NCBI RefSeq assembly: GCF_014773395.1
Contig: NZ_JACXAF010000009.1
Location: forward strand, 81,247-145,246
Length of the DNA: 64,000 nucleotides
Origin: Neiella litorisoli
GTDB taxonomy: Bacteria > Pseudomonadota > Gammaproteobacteria > Enterobacterales > Neiellaceae
Direction: 5' to 3'
Below are positions 1 to 8,006 of the stretch, in pieces (the stretch's first letter is position 1; the number at the start of each line of letters is the position of its first letter). The position numbers were made by a program, and so were the translations under genes. The notes under the pieces are model-generated. The model had not been told where the DNA came from. It ran no database searches and saw only the letters and a program-made list of their open reading frames with translations.

Positions 1-2
1 AT

Positions 3-155
3 GCTCGTGCGGCCTGGCTAGGGATAAACCTGGACGAATTGCCTGCTATTAAGCCACCACCACGAGCGTCGGTGTTGGCTTACATTGAGCAGGTTCGGGG
101 TAGGGAATGGTTGAAACGTAATACGGCGTTGGTTGATCGCCTATTGGGCGATTAG
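3..155 (+). CDS. C-terminal end of an unidentified protein (partial)
   Basis: An open frame runs in from the window edge and stops at 153-155. The visible 50 residues are charged and soluble, ending EWLKRNTALVDRLLGD. I do not recognise the family. It is followed after 8 nt by another small gene on the same strand and then a strong terminator, so the two look like the end of one transcription unit. The 5' part lies outside the window. Confidence 0.5.
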   Translation, partial: ARAAWLGINLDELPAIKPPPRASVLAYIEQVRGREWLKRNTALVDRLLGD

Positions 156-163
156 GAGAGCTT

Positions 164-316
164 ATGTTAACTGAAACTACACGGCGCCTGTTATGGCAAA
201 TCGGCATGCTCAAGAAAAACTCGTTGAGCGAACAATCTGCAGAGCAAGCCCGGATTGCAACCAACCGGCGTTATCGACGTAATACCGAGGCTAGAAAGCA
301 ATCCGTCTCGGAGTAA
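164..316 (+). CDS. Small basic hypothetical protein, 50 aa
   Basis: The ATG is preceded by GGAG (spacing about 6) and lies 8 nt after the stop of the upstream partial gene. The product is short, basic and helical-looking, with several Arg/Lys and no Cys. The stop is only 6 nt before a strong stem-loop terminator, which fits a genuine last gene of an operon. No family recognised. Confidence 0.5.
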   Translation: MLTETTRRLLWQIGMLKKNSLSEQSAEQARIATNRRYRRNTEARKQSVSE

Positions 317-322
317 AATTGG

Positions 323-354
323 ACTGGTGTCAGATCAATCTGACACCAGTTTTT
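323..354 (+). terminator. Rho-independent terminator or parS-like palindrome
   Basis: Perfect 12-bp inverted repeat (ACTGGTGTCAGA at 323-334, TCTGACACCAGT at 339-350) with a 4-nt loop, followed by TTTTT on the + strand. It ends the short + strand unit and contains the convergent parB stop codon at 335-337. Because parS sites often sit next to parB, the palindrome could also be a ParB site. The T tract favours a terminator. Confidence 0.75.
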
Positions 355-1300
355 CTACATAAGCGAGCAGCTTGCTGCGTTGCTCAGCGCTTAAATTGGC
401 CACTTTCAATTCTGTTTGTCCGTCTGCGACTCGAAAGCTCGCTCGGTTTGGCACCAGCTCTTTGAATGCCTTGTTATTTGGCTTGCTATCGGCCGGGGCT
501 TGTTCAAGAAGTTCTTTGGTAATGCACTGAGTGACTTGGTCGGGTGTACCATACTCATCCAACTCAGCCATGGTTTTTGATGACCACTTGTTCGCTGTAG
601 TCACAACGCGTTCGCGCTCGGCATCATCCAAACGCTCCCAGAGCGTCAACAACAGTTGAAGGCGAGGGCGCCCGAGTAAATTCAAATCAGGATACGCCTG
701 CAGCAAGTCGTGAGGTAGATTCTCTGCTGCTCGCACTGCCACGTTGATGATGGGTTTTGATTTGTCGAAGATCACCACCAGCTCATCTTGAGTCAGTGGT
801 GGTAGTGGGTTTCCTTCCTCATCTTTTCGTTGTTCATGAGCCGATTTGTGGCTAATGATGTCCGCGCCCAACTCAAGCAACGACAGCGGCTTGGAGTGGC
901 GCGTAAATGTTTTGACGACATACCGTGCTTCTTCAGGCGTTAGTTCTCGCTCCGCCACCAGCACCTTGAACGTGCTTGCAAGAATATGCTGCCCTTCGCG
1001 GCGCCGAGAGCCGTCGAGCATATCAAAGTACTCAATACCGTCTTCGGTCACCGGGTGAGCATATGCCGCCTTGGTTTGGCCTACGTCACGTAGGTCGGGC
1101 AAAATATCTCTGAGCGAATATTCCGACAAGAATTCGTTTCGACGCGGGTTGTATTCAGATACCCGCGTTTTGCTCTTAATGTCCTCTGGCGCGACTTCAA
1201 CCAGCCCGAACAATACTGGCCCGGTTGGTAATTCGAGTACTTCTGTATGGTCATAGGTTGGTTTGGTCGACATGCGACGGCCAATAGCTGCTTTTTTCAT
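335..1300 (-). CDS. parB: ParB-type partition protein
   Basis: Second gene of a type Ia partition operon. ParB binds the centromere site and stimulates the ParA ATPase. The start at 1300 gives 321 aa, close to P1 ParB (333 aa), and has AGGAG 7 nt upstream, 10 nt after the parA stop. A longer frame upstream overlaps parA and has no better signal. The N-terminal part carries ParB-family features: a YNPR-like motif around residue 50, 'EYFDMLDGSRRREG' as the ParB/Srx-like segment, then helical DNA-binding and dimerisation regions. The assignment rests on these motifs, on the size and above all on the adjacent parA. Confidence 0.85.
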   Translation of the reverse strand: MKKAAIGRRMSTKPTYDHTEVLELPTGPVLFGLVEVAPEDIKSKTRVSEYNPRRNEFLSEYSLRDILPDLRDVGQTKAAYAHPVTEDGIEYFDMLDGSRRREGQHILASTFKVLVAERELTPEEARYVVKTFTRHSKPLSLLELGADIISHKSAHEQRKDEEGNPLPPLTQDELVVIFDKSKPIINVAVRAAENLPHDLLQAYPDLNLLGRPRLQLLLTLWERLDDAERERVVTTANKWSSKTMAELDEYGTPDQVTQCITKELLEQAPADSKPNNKAFKELVPNRASFRVADGQTELKVANLSAEQRSKLLAYVEKLVSD

Positions 1301-1310
1301 TGGGTTGCTC

Positions 1311-2513
1311 CTATTCGCTATCGCGGATGTATTCGATGCGGTCAAAGACTGACTTTGCAAACTCTTCAGCTGCTTCTTTCGCTTGTTTGAGCGCTTCTTT
1401 GGATCCTGGATAGTGCTTTGGATTGGCACTGATCACCGTGTCAAAGGATTCGCCACATCGCTCAAAAGCATCAAGTCGGGGTATCCACTTGTCGAGCATG
1501 TCGCCGCCAAACACTTCTTTGGCCATCGAATGCACCGTGACATGGTCAGGCTTTTTCTCGATGAGTTTGGACATAAAGCCCAGATTAATCAGAGGCCGGG
1601 GCTCAACACCATCTTCCTCTTGGATTTGAAACAACTCTGGAAGTCGCTCCAGGTATTTTAGCGTGCTGTGAAAGTCGACTTGAGCTGGCGGGATAGGGGT
1701 CATCAATAAGTCGGCTGCAGCTAGTGAGTTGTTTAGGAACGCATCTAAATGGGGGCCTGAATCAACAAAAATGAAATCATAGCGATCTCTGACGATATCA
1801 ATGATTTTGTCTCTGAGAACCGTATGTGGGTTTTGGCCCGGCAAATGCTCTTTGCAGAGGTCTTCCCAGTCCGATGCCAAAAACGCATCTTCAATGCTCG
1901 CCGGCATGACATCTACACCTTCAATACCGGAAGAAAAAATGAAGTGACCGATCTCTTCTTCGGTTGGCTCACGAAGCATCGCTTGTGCCGCGGTGTATTC
2001 ATTGGACTTCGAGGCGTAGAGGTGGTTGAGGAACATGGTGCCAGATGCTTGCGGATCGAGGTCGATAACAAGTGCGCGGATGTTTTCTTTGATAAGCATC
2101 GGGTGAACGCGAAAGGCATGAGCGACCGTGACGCTAGTGACCGTTTTGGTCACGCCGCCTTTGAGGTTGCCGATAAAGATAACGAATGCATCGCCAAATC
2201 GCTCTTTATAGGTCTCAATACCGCGATGTTTGTAGATGTCACGGACCTGATCAACGGTAATGCAGTAAACTTCGTTTTTGCCTGCCTGCCGCTTGCCAAA
2301 CGTGTAGCCTTGCTCTTCCATCTCCCTGACTGCTTTCTCAACAATAGCCTTGGTAAATCCGGGTAAATCGTAGAGCTGAGACCGGCTAAAGGTTCGATAG
2401 TAGCCGGATTCACTGAATTCCTTGCGCTGAGCTTCAATGTCAGACGACAGTAGTTTGACCTTGCTTGCTGCACGGCGAGCGATTCGAGCAATTTGAGCAT
2501 GTGGATGAGCCAT
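1311..2513 (-). CDS. parA: ParA-type partition ATPase (type Ia)
   Basis: 400 residues with the start at 2513, matching P1 ParA (398 aa). A longer reading to 2558 has no ribosome site, whereas AAAGGA lies just upstream of 2513. An N-terminal HTH-type region (residues about 40-90), which in this family binds the parAB operator, precedes the deviant Walker A KGGVTKT (about 118-124) and the A' motif DLDPQ (about 151-155); a further 'FIFVDSGPHLD' block is the Walker B. Known role: ParA moves ParB-bound plasmid copies over the nucleoid. It heads a two-gene operon with parB and is probably autoregulated through the palindrome upstream. Confidence 0.95.
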   Translation of the reverse strand: MAHPHAQIARIARRAASKVKLLSSDIEAQRKEFSESGYYRTFSRSQLYDLPGFTKAIVEKAVREMEEQGYTFGKRQAGKNEVYCITVDQVRDIYKHRGIETYKERFGDAFVIFIGNLKGGVTKTVTSVTVAHAFRVHPMLIKENIRALVIDLDPQASGTMFLNHLYASKSNEYTAAQAMLREPTEEEIGHFIFSSGIEGVDVMPASIEDAFLASDWEDLCKEHLPGQNPHTVLRDKIIDIVRDRYDFIFVDSGPHLDAFLNNSLAAADLLMTPIPPAQVDFHSTLKYLERLPELFQIQEEDGVEPRPLINLGFMSKLIEKKPDHVTVHSMAKEVFGGDMLDKWIPRLDAFERCGESFDTVISANPKHYPGSKEALKQAKEAAEEFAKSVFDRIEYIRDSE

Positions 2514-2531
2514 GTCCGGTTTCCTTTGAAT

Positions 2532-2585
2532 ATGACGCTTTTGTGTTGTTATGCTCATAATGCGTCATGTTTTTGCGTTTGTCTA
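2532..2585 (-). promoter_or_regulatory. parAB promoter with palindromic operator
   Basis: On the - strand TAGACA (2580-2585) and CATTAT (2557-2562) are 17 bp apart. The inverted repeat ATGACGC (2532-2538) / GCGTCAT (2562-2568) touches the -10 element and lies just upstream of the parA start. This is where a type Ia ParA is expected to repress its own operon. Confidence 0.6.
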
Positions 2586-2799
2586 CCTGTGTCGCTGAAT
2601 GACACCTTCGGCATCACAATCCGTTCCTTTGTTTTCTTGCGTAATGACCGCTTTCTTGCCTTGAAGTGGATTTTTCCACAACCAACGCCTTGGTTTTACG
2701 GGTGGTTTGGGGTGGTTGCGCTTCATATTCGATTTATATCTGACCCTTTTGCTCCTGCTATCGCGGCAATAATGAGGCGGTGATAAGTAGAGTGAAGTC

Positions 2800-3300
2800 A
2801 TGAATATACTGAACTATTCCCAAGAAATGTTTGAACTCGCCATTGAAGGACGAACTCAAGGGGTTTGGTATTGGGCCTCAGTCTATGCATTGGTCGTTTG
2901 CTCGTACTCGTTGTGGTTCCAAATTCGAACACGAAAGTGGCCAACCACGAAAGGAAAGCTAGTGCAGATGGGAGTGAAGAAATTCGGAGCAAACGTCGCG
3001 GTCAGGGCAAATCAGGATTATGTTGGCGATGCTTTGTATATCTATTCAGTTCTGAATAAACACTATGAGGGATCCAGAATTTCACCTTGGGTGTTTGTCG
3101 CCAGCCATAACGCGCGGTTCATTCTAGAAAAGCAACAAGCTCAAGTTCAAATAGGTGCTGATGGGGGAGTAAACGTTTACTACAACCCGAGGAACCCTAA
3201 AAAAAGCTATCTGATTGTAGCTGGAAAGACAGGCATGGTAATTACCATATTGTTGGGGGCATTGCCCTCAATTTCATATTGGATGAAATACTACGTGTAA
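2800..3300 (+). CDS. DUF3592-like membrane protein
   Basis: 166 residues with one membrane segment near residues 22-40 and another near 146-163. Between them lies a beta-rich domain ending 'VNVYYNPRNPKKSYLIV', the signature of DUF3592 proteins (function unknown; typically two membrane spans around an extracytoplasmic or cytosolic beta domain). It is divergent from parAB. A role in the plasmid cannot be inferred. Confidence 0.6.
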   Translation: MNILNYSQEMFELAIEGRTQGVWYWASVYALVVCSYSLWFQIRTRKWPTTKGKLVQMGVKKFGANVAVRANQDYVGDALYIYSVLNKHYEGSRISPWVFVASHNARFILEKQQAQVQIGADGGVNVYYNPRNPKKSYLIVAGKTGMVITILLGALPSISYWMKYYV

Positions 3301-3373
3301 GTTGCCTACAAACAAAGATGCTGGACAGTACCTGTTCAGTTAGGACTGCATGGCAAATGATGGGGAATTAGCG

Positions 3374-3523
3374 ATGCCTAAATCTAAAACTAAGGGGAAA
3401 AATGGACGCAAGCGCGCCAAGGTTCAGCCGCAGGCCGCAACGAAGCGAATACCAGAGTTGAGCGAAAGAAAGCACGTTGGTGATGCAGGATTCTTTCAAT
3501 CGTTCTTAAACGACAACATTTAG
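3374..3523 (+). CDS. Small very basic protein, 49 aa
   Basis: ATG preceded by GGGGA at about 9 nt. The N-terminal half is extremely Lys/Arg-rich (KSKTKGKNGRKRAK), the rest ends HVGDAGFFQSFLNDNI. It could bind nucleic acid, but this rests on charge only. It sits in a run of small co-directional genes; no family recognised. Confidence 0.45.
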   Translation: MPKSKTKGKNGRKRAKVQPQAATKRIPELSERKHVGDAGFFQSFLNDNI

Positions 3524-3542
3524 TTGGAAAATCAGATTGCCA

Positions 3543-3704
3543 ATGATCACCTGTCCCGCGTGCGGCAAGCGAACCAATAGCGCGCTTATCGACCATGATC
3601 AGGATGGTAAATGCTTGGCGCTGTGGGAAGACGGTCGATATGTAAGAGGTTGCGGCTACGACAGCTGCGATGAACTAGGGAAAGTCTTTGCTAAGGTAAG
3701 GTAA
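3543..3704 (+). CDS. Small zinc-ribbon-like protein, 53 aa
   Basis: Opens MITCPACGKRTN and later has CGYDSC, so a C-x2-C plus C-x4-C pattern typical of small zinc ribbons. The start lies 19 nt after the previous stop, with only a weak ribosome site. Several comparable short Cys-rich proteins occur elsewhere in the window (9517, 29320). Function unknown. Confidence 0.45.
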   Translation: MITCPACGKRTNSALIDHDQDGKCLALWEDGRYVRGCGYDSCDELGKVFAKVR

Positions 3705-3750
3705 GCCCTAATTACCCTCCCAAGCTAAACACTTTTGCATGTCTTAGCTA

Positions 3751-3810
3751 GACAACCGTCGTCCACTCGGCCGATGGGGTAATTGCGAGAATCAGCCCTC
3801 CACTTATGGT
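3751..3810 (+). promoter_or_regulatory. Shared-type promoter for the gene at 3843
   Basis: TTGCGA (3783-3788), 16 bp, TATGGT (3805-3810), 33 bp before the start codon. GACA box at 3751, 32 bp upstream of the -35. Member of the promoter family described in the findings. Confidence 0.55.
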
Positions 3811-3842
3811 GTTACTTCGCTACTATCTTCGCGGAGATCGCC

Positions 3843-4583
3843 ATGAATCAGTCTCTCTCATATGACTGCCATACTGATGCCCAGTTGTTACATCAAATCG
3901 CAAACGCGATGACCCATTCGCGCTTTTTGCCAATGTTTAATTCAAATCAAACACGGTTTGGCGAGCGCGCGGCGCTATTGAACAAGGTACGCTTCGATGT
4001 GTTGCTTCGATGGGTGAGTGCATTGCCCTACGATTATCTTCAAGACCGCAGACGTGCTGAAATACCTCCGGAAGTTGCAATTTCAGGTGCTGCTGAACAG
4101 CTTCGGATCTTCGCCAACCAACTAGCAACTGTACCCGTCTCAAAACGCAAATTCGCTATTCCACGAGGTCAGTCTTGGACTGGTGCTTTCACCACTATCC
4201 GGCAAGCATTACCTGAGCTGCGGCGGCGTATACTGCGCTTAGGCGATCCGTCGTCGCCCGTATTTAACATTCGCCTCAAAACAGGCGATGTAACCGAAGT
4301 GCTCTATGGCATTTTTGTGTTGAGCGAAAGTGTCGACACCCTGCAGGTGCCAACAGCGCATTCCCGTTTCGAGATGCTGCTCGCTAAGTTACTCGATGGC
4401 TCCGATGAGTACTTTCGACGTGGTTATCCGTTTGATCTGTTGGTACATGACAAACTCGATTTGCAAACTGAACCCTCCCAAGTCGAGGCCATCTATTACC
4501 CCGATGACTACATCGCATCAGAGCTCGTTCGAAAAGGCCACCCAGCATATATCGGGTATCGCAACCAAATGGCTATGAACTAA
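3843..4583 (+). CDS. Hypothetical protein, 246 aa
   Basis: Start at 3843 chosen for GGAG 7 nt upstream; a longer frame from 3783 would run through the promoter. A soluble protein with a basic middle (around residues 80-130) and a mixed C-terminus; no signal peptide, membrane segment or motif I can name. It has its own shared-type promoter and is followed by 80 nt with an inverted repeat (GGTCAC 4608-4613 / GTGACC 4620-4625). Confidence 0.6.
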   Translation: MNQSLSYDCHTDAQLLHQIANAMTHSRFLPMFNSNQTRFGERAALLNKVRFDVLLRWVSALPYDYLQDRRRAEIPPEVAISGAAEQLRIFANQLATVPVSKRKFAIPRGQSWTGAFTTIRQALPELRRRILRLGDPSSPVFNIRLKTGDVTEVLYGIFVLSESVDTLQVPTAHSRFEMLLAKLLDGSDEYFRRGYPFDLLVHDKLDLQTEPSQVEAIYYPDDYIASELVRKGHPAYIGYRNQMAMN

Positions 4584-4663
4584 GCAAGCTATCCATCCAA
4601 CCAACCAGGTCACATGGACGTGACCACCTTACTAACCATTGCTTACCGCAAAAGGAAGGTCTT

Positions 4664-4864
4664 GTGAGCAATAGGAGCATGCTATGTGGTTCAACATGTT
4701 GGGTCGCCTTACTGCAACTGCCCATTCGATTGGTCGGTGTAGGGTTGACTGTGATGGCATTGGATCGTGCCTGTCAGTTTTTGCGCGGGGCAGGCTTAGA
4801 CGCGTGGGTTCCTTGGTTGATCATCGTTGTGTTGGCGCTTTGTGGGCTTCGATTGTTGCGATAG
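4664..4864 (+). CDS. Small membrane protein, 66 aa
   Basis: GTG start with a strong AAGGAAGG ribosome site. Two hydrophobic stretches, residues about 15-34 and 47-66, separated by a short polar loop, suggest two membrane spans. It precedes the Ntn-hydrolase gene by 113 nt. An overlapping longer frame at 4684-4935 has out-of-frame composition (Arg/Cys/Trp-rich) and was not used. Confidence 0.5.
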   Translation: MSNRSMLCGSTCWVALLQLPIRLVGVGLTVMALDRACQFLRGAGLDAWVPWLIIVVLALCGLRLLR

Positions 4865-4977
4865 CTGGGTCGCAGCTGGACACCAGCGATGGGTGGGCAG
4901 CTTATGCCAGTTGCCGGAGTCAGGAACGCGCTTAACGTGTTCATACACCACAACGAATTGTACCAATGGAGTTATGT

Positions 4978-5511
4978 ATGACCGGCATTCTCACCACCGA
5001 AGACTTCACCATAAATTCAGACAGCCAAGTGACTGATGGCTGCGATGTGTTTTGCGGCAACTATCAAAAAATTCATCGTATTGGCCATTTGATCATTGCA
5101 GGAACGGGTCGCCGCGTGACCAAGTTTGCGTTTCTTCACGCCTTAAAACAAGCGCTAGCCAAACGGGCTGAGGCAACAGACATATTCACTCTACTATCGG
5201 GCGTGGTTGTCTCGCTGGACTTGGGCAAGTGGGTTGCTTTAGTGCTGGATATGGATAGCAAAACGCTCTATCACGTTTCCAACGAAGGAATTGCACCGGT
5301 GATCCCGCCCATTGCTATCGGCAGTGGTGGCACCGAACTGATTAACGCCTATCGGGCTTTGAGTGCTGTCGAAAAGCGCGATGGTATTGAGATTGCTGAC
5401 AAGGTTGCTGTCGCGTTTGAAGTGGCTTCAGCGGCCGATGTGCTAACAGGTGGCGAAGTGCAATCAGTCTCGCTGGAGCAGGCATTAGCGCTGCAAGAAG
5501 TCTCTTTCTGA
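4978..5511 (+). CDS. Proteasome/HslV-like Ntn-hydrolase family protein
   Basis: 177 residues. The start at 4978 is placed by GGAG 6 nt upstream and gives MTGILTTEDF, so Thr2 could become the N-terminal nucleophile as in HslV-type peptidases. The pattern 'INSDSQVTDGCDVF', then 'KIHRIGHLIIAGTGR', then 'VVSLDLGKWVALVLD', matches the beta-sandwich start of proteasome-like proteins on phages and plasmids. No partner ATPase (HslU) is nearby, so substrate and activity are unknown. A terminator follows 30 nt after the stop. Confidence 0.6.
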   Translation: MTGILTTEDFTINSDSQVTDGCDVFCGNYQKIHRIGHLIIAGTGRRVTKFAFLHALKQALAKRAEATDIFTLLSGVVVSLDLGKWVALVLDMDSKTLYHVSNEGIAPVIPPIAIGSGGTELINAYRALSAVEKRDGIEIADKVAVAFEVASAADVLTGGEVQSVSLEQALALQEVSF

Positions 5512-5541
5512 CGAGTTCTCTCTGGGGTTGTCACCCTTTGG

Positions 5542-5575
5542 GCAAGTAAGGTTGTTACCTTGCTTGCTCTTTTTT
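5542..5575 (+). terminator. Rho-independent terminator
   Basis: GCAAGTAAGGT (5542-5552) pairs with ACCTTGCTTGC (5557-5567) across a 4-nt loop with one G-T wobble, followed by TCTTTTTT. It ends the transcript of the Ntn-hydrolase gene. Confidence 0.85.
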
Positions 5576-5581
5576 ATTTGG

Positions 5582-5610
5582 TTGTGCAAATGCACGGTAT
5601 TATCTATAAT
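5582..5610 (+). promoter_or_regulatory. Toxin-antitoxin operon promoter and operator
   Basis: TTGTGC (5582-5587), 17 bp, perfect TATAAT (5605-5610). The palindrome GTGCA-AA-TGCAC (5584-5595) overlaps the -35, a fitting operator for autorepression by the Xre-like antitoxin. This promoter is canonical and unlike the shared family elsewhere. Confidence 0.65.
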
Positions 5611-5644
5611 TGTGCGTGTGGACAATGTTGTTTAGGTGTGCATC

Positions 5645-6007
5645 ATGAATTACGCGCATACAGTAGCGAAACCCGATCCAGCCGATGTGCTTGGGAAAAG
5701 TACCCTTAATGCTGGTCGTCATCTTGGATTATCTGCGGAACAAGTCGGCGAGATTATCGGTCGTGGACGGACAAGCATTACCCGTAATGGGATTGACCCA
5801 ACATCAAAAGCAGGGGACTTGGCAATGCTACTGGTGCGACTGTATCGCTCGGTGCACACGCTCATGGGTGGTGATGATGCCAATATCCGACATTTTATGA
5901 CGACCAATAACCGAGGTACGCAAGGTCGCCCTATCGACCAAATCTTTCGAGTTGATGGTCTGGTACGCGTGGTGTCATACTTGGACGCGATGCGCGGTCG
6001 TGCATGA
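5645..6007 (+). CDS. Xre/MbcA/ParS-type antitoxin
   Basis: 120 residues, start at 5645 after AGGTG. Helical N-terminal HTH-like region ('HLGLSAEQVGEIIGRGRTSI') followed by the 'MLLVRLYRSVHTLMGGD...MTTNNRGTQGRPIDQIF' stretch typical of the Xre/MbcA/ParS toxin-binding domain. The stop overlaps the start of the RES-domain gene by 4 nt (ATGA), the usual arrangement of this toxin-antitoxin class. It neutralises the toxin and likely represses the operon at the palindrome upstream. Confidence 0.8.
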   Translation: MNYAHTVAKPDPADVLGKSTLNAGRHLGLSAEQVGEIIGRGRTSITRNGIDPTSKAGDLAMLLVRLYRSVHTLMGGDDANIRHFMTTNNRGTQGRPIDQIFRVDGLVRVVSYLDAMRGRA

Positions 6008-6735
6008 TCTTTCCTGCTATTGATCAAGAGCCATTAAATGGAACGCTCTGGCGCATTGTTGAATCGCAAGAGAGTGCGGCAACACTTAGCATTTCCGATA
6101 ATTTGGCAGAGCAGGCGGTTTTAGAGGAGCTATTGGAGCAGCGCTCTAAACCACCGTATCCAGACGATTACAACCGCTATTCTTATCTGCTCTCAACCCC
6201 GTTTCGCTATCCACCACTCGACTATGGCAGTCGATTTGGCTCTACCACTGAGGCCAGCCTCTTCTATGGCTCAGCGAAGCCAAATACCGTTTTGGCGGAG
6301 TGCGCCTATTACCGGCTTTCCTTTTGGGATGACATGGAAACTCCGCCGCCAAACCCCATTGTTACGCAGCATTCTTTGTTCACCGCTGATTATGCAACAG
6401 AGCATGGTGCCAATTTGACTATCGCTAGTGCTGAGCACCGCGCTCTGATCAGCCATGCTAGTGATTATTCGTTCAGTCAGGCTCTGGGCTCTCATTTGAG
6501 AGATGCCGGTGTCAAATTACTTCAATTCTATTCTGCACGATGCCCGGATCAGGGAATGAACATCGCGCTTTTCGATCCATCTCCGTTCACTTGTTCATCG
6601 CCGACGAGCAAACAAGAATGGCTCTGCGAACTGACGGGTGACACCGTGTTCTTTAAACGTGTCCAGTACTTGGATTCGCACGCCTTCTTGCGCGACCAGT
6701 TCATCGTCGAGGGTGAACTACCTCGACCAGCGTAA
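6004..6735 (+). CDS. RES-domain toxin (NAD+ phosphorylase type)
   Basis: 243 residues. RES hallmarks are visible: 'TLWRIV' with the conserved Arg near residue 17, 'FRYPPLDYGSRFGS' followed by 'EASLFYGSAKPNTVLAE' giving the Arg, Tyr and Glu expected around the active site, and a later Ser-rich strand. RES toxins of the MbcT/ParT class degrade or modify NAD+ or ADP-ribosylate targets. Paired with the antitoxin just upstream, it probably acts in plasmid addiction or anti-phage defence. Confidence 0.8.
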   Translation: MIFPAIDQEPLNGTLWRIVESQESAATLSISDNLAEQAVLEELLEQRSKPPYPDDYNRYSYLLSTPFRYPPLDYGSRFGSTTEASLFYGSAKPNTVLAECAYYRLSFWDDMETPPPNPIVTQHSLFTADYATEHGANLTIASAEHRALISHASDYSFSQALGSHLRDAGVKLLQFYSARCPDQGMNIALFDPSPFTCSSPTSKQEWLCELTGDTVFFKRVQYLDSHAFLRDQFIVEGELPRPA

Positions 6736-6785
6736 CTCACTGCTGACCGTGAAGCGGATCAGGCTAAGTCTTTAATAACTCTCTG

Positions 6786-6857
6786 TTGTCCGGCTTGGAC
6801 ACGGCTCATTTATCAGTCGTAGCGCTTGGTTGCGTGATCTGCCTTCTGCCATACGAT
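6786..6857 (+). promoter_or_regulatory. Shared-type promoter for the gene at 6887
   Basis: Dyad TGTCCGGCTTGGACA (6788-6801), then TTGCGT (6830-6835), 16 bp, TACGAT (6852-6857), 29 bp before the start. The GACA box begins 32 bp upstream of the -35. Confidence 0.6.
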
Positions 6858-6886
6858 GACCCTATCGATTTGGCAGGAGATTTATT

Positions 6887-7543
6887 ATGACTCAACTAAC
6901 CGGAACAGTTCGTCGCATCTGGCATGACCGTGGTTACGGCTTTATCTCCGTGAACGGCCAAGATCAAGATGTCTTTTTTCATCAGCATCAATGTGGTTTC
7001 TTCGGTTCACTGCACCCATCTGAGCTAGTGAAATTCATCGTTCGTAAGTCCCGCAAAGGTCTAGAAGCGGTCGACGTGCAGCGTGTTTCATTGGCTGGCC
7101 GTGAGCGAGTCATCGTGCCGCTTAAAGAGTTTGTTATGACGCGCTCTGAAACACCCCGTTATGGCGAGGTGGCCAAGCGTACTGCTTGGCAAAGCGGTTG
7201 GTATCGCGACCCGCAACAGGCTCGCGACGAACTCAAAGCCAAGGCCGAGGAGCTGGGTTATAACGCAGTGCTCAATCTTACGTGTCAGCGCAAGCCTAAG
7301 CATGTTGGTGGCAACTATTTCATCACCGTTCATCAGTTTACCGGTGATTTAGCGGTCGTTGGCCAACGTCAGTGGGTCAGCAAGGTTCGGGCTGCAATTT
7401 GCAGAAAAGCCTGCGAACCGGCAGAGCCAGTGGCCGAGGTCAACACCGCTTCTGTCGAAGGTGCATCGCCATCGGCGATCACGGCTATTTGCTGTGTAGC
7501 ATTTGTTGGTATGGCCGTTGTGGCTGCGCTGGCAGGTGCATAA
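6887..7543 (+). CDS. Cold-shock-domain protein with C-terminal membrane anchor
   Basis: 218 residues. Residues 1-65 form a CspA-type domain (GTVRRIWHDRGYGFISVNG, then DVFFHQHQ), which binds single-stranded nucleic acid. A middle region near residues 115-165 resembles YbjQ/heavy-metal-type sequences ('YNAVLNLTC', 'GNYFITVHQFTGDLAVVG'). The last about 22 residues are hydrophobic, likely a membrane segment. A CSD tethered to a membrane is unusual. Strong AGGAG site; own promoter. Confidence 0.7.
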   Translation: MTQLTGTVRRIWHDRGYGFISVNGQDQDVFFHQHQCGFFGSLHPSELVKFIVRKSRKGLEAVDVQRVSLAGRERVIVPLKEFVMTRSETPRYGEVAKRTAWQSGWYRDPQQARDELKAKAEELGYNAVLNLTCQRKPKHVGGNYFITVHQFTGDLAVVGQRQWVSKVRAAICRKACEPAEPVAEVNTASVEGASPSAITAICCVAFVGMAVVAALAGA

Positions 7544-7593
7544 CTTTGTCCGGCATGGACGCTGGGCCTCTTTCTACTCAATAGGTACTCACT

Positions 7594-7899
7594 ATGGCAA
7601 ACCATTTACACCAACGTTTCCCTGTCGGGGCAGTCGTCAAACTCGCAAAACCTTGCATGGGTAATCCTGCAGGTTCCCTTGCGTTCGTCTATGAAAACTA
7701 TCGTTTAGGCGCATCGCGTCAAGGGATTAGTCTGCTGTTTGCAAACGGCAAGTACGATGGTTTTGGTCCAGAATGTGTCGCTTTGTTTGGCCTGACGTTA
7801 GTCCGCATAGAGTCGACCTTGCAAGACTATCAATTTAGCAATGTTGGCCAACTCGATATTGACCGCCAGCGAAAGGTGTTTGCGCCCGCTTTTGCTTAG
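7594..7899 (+). CDS. Hypothetical protein, 101 aa
   Basis: A beta-rich soluble protein with no named motif (opens MANHLHQRFPVGAVVKLAK; 'GISLLFANGKYDGFGPECVALFG' in the middle). It follows the cold-shock gene by 50 nt, across a TGTCCGGCATGGAC motif (7547-7560). Coding is supported by length, position and codon use; function unknown. Confidence 0.55.
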   Translation: MANHLHQRFPVGAVVKLAKPCMGNPAGSLAFVYENYRLGASRQGISLLFANGKYDGFGPECVALFGLTLVRIESTLQDYQFSNVGQLDIDRQRKVFAPAFA

Positions 7900-8006
7900 C
7901 GACTACGTTGGGGCAGTTACCGGTGTAATTGTCCCGTTAACGCGCCTCTTTCGAGTGTTTGCTCCTTCTACCATGTCTAAGATTTCCCCAATCTTCAGGA
8001 GCTTGC

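Noticed and set aside
1301..1429. Longer ParB reading beginning inside parA
   Set aside because: Would extend 43 residues into parA with no ribosome site; the start at 1300 has AGGAG and gives the family length.
2664..2690. GTGGATTTTTCCAC with a possible DnaA box as a replication origin
   Set aside because: Only one poor match to a DnaA box, no iterons and no rep gene nearby.
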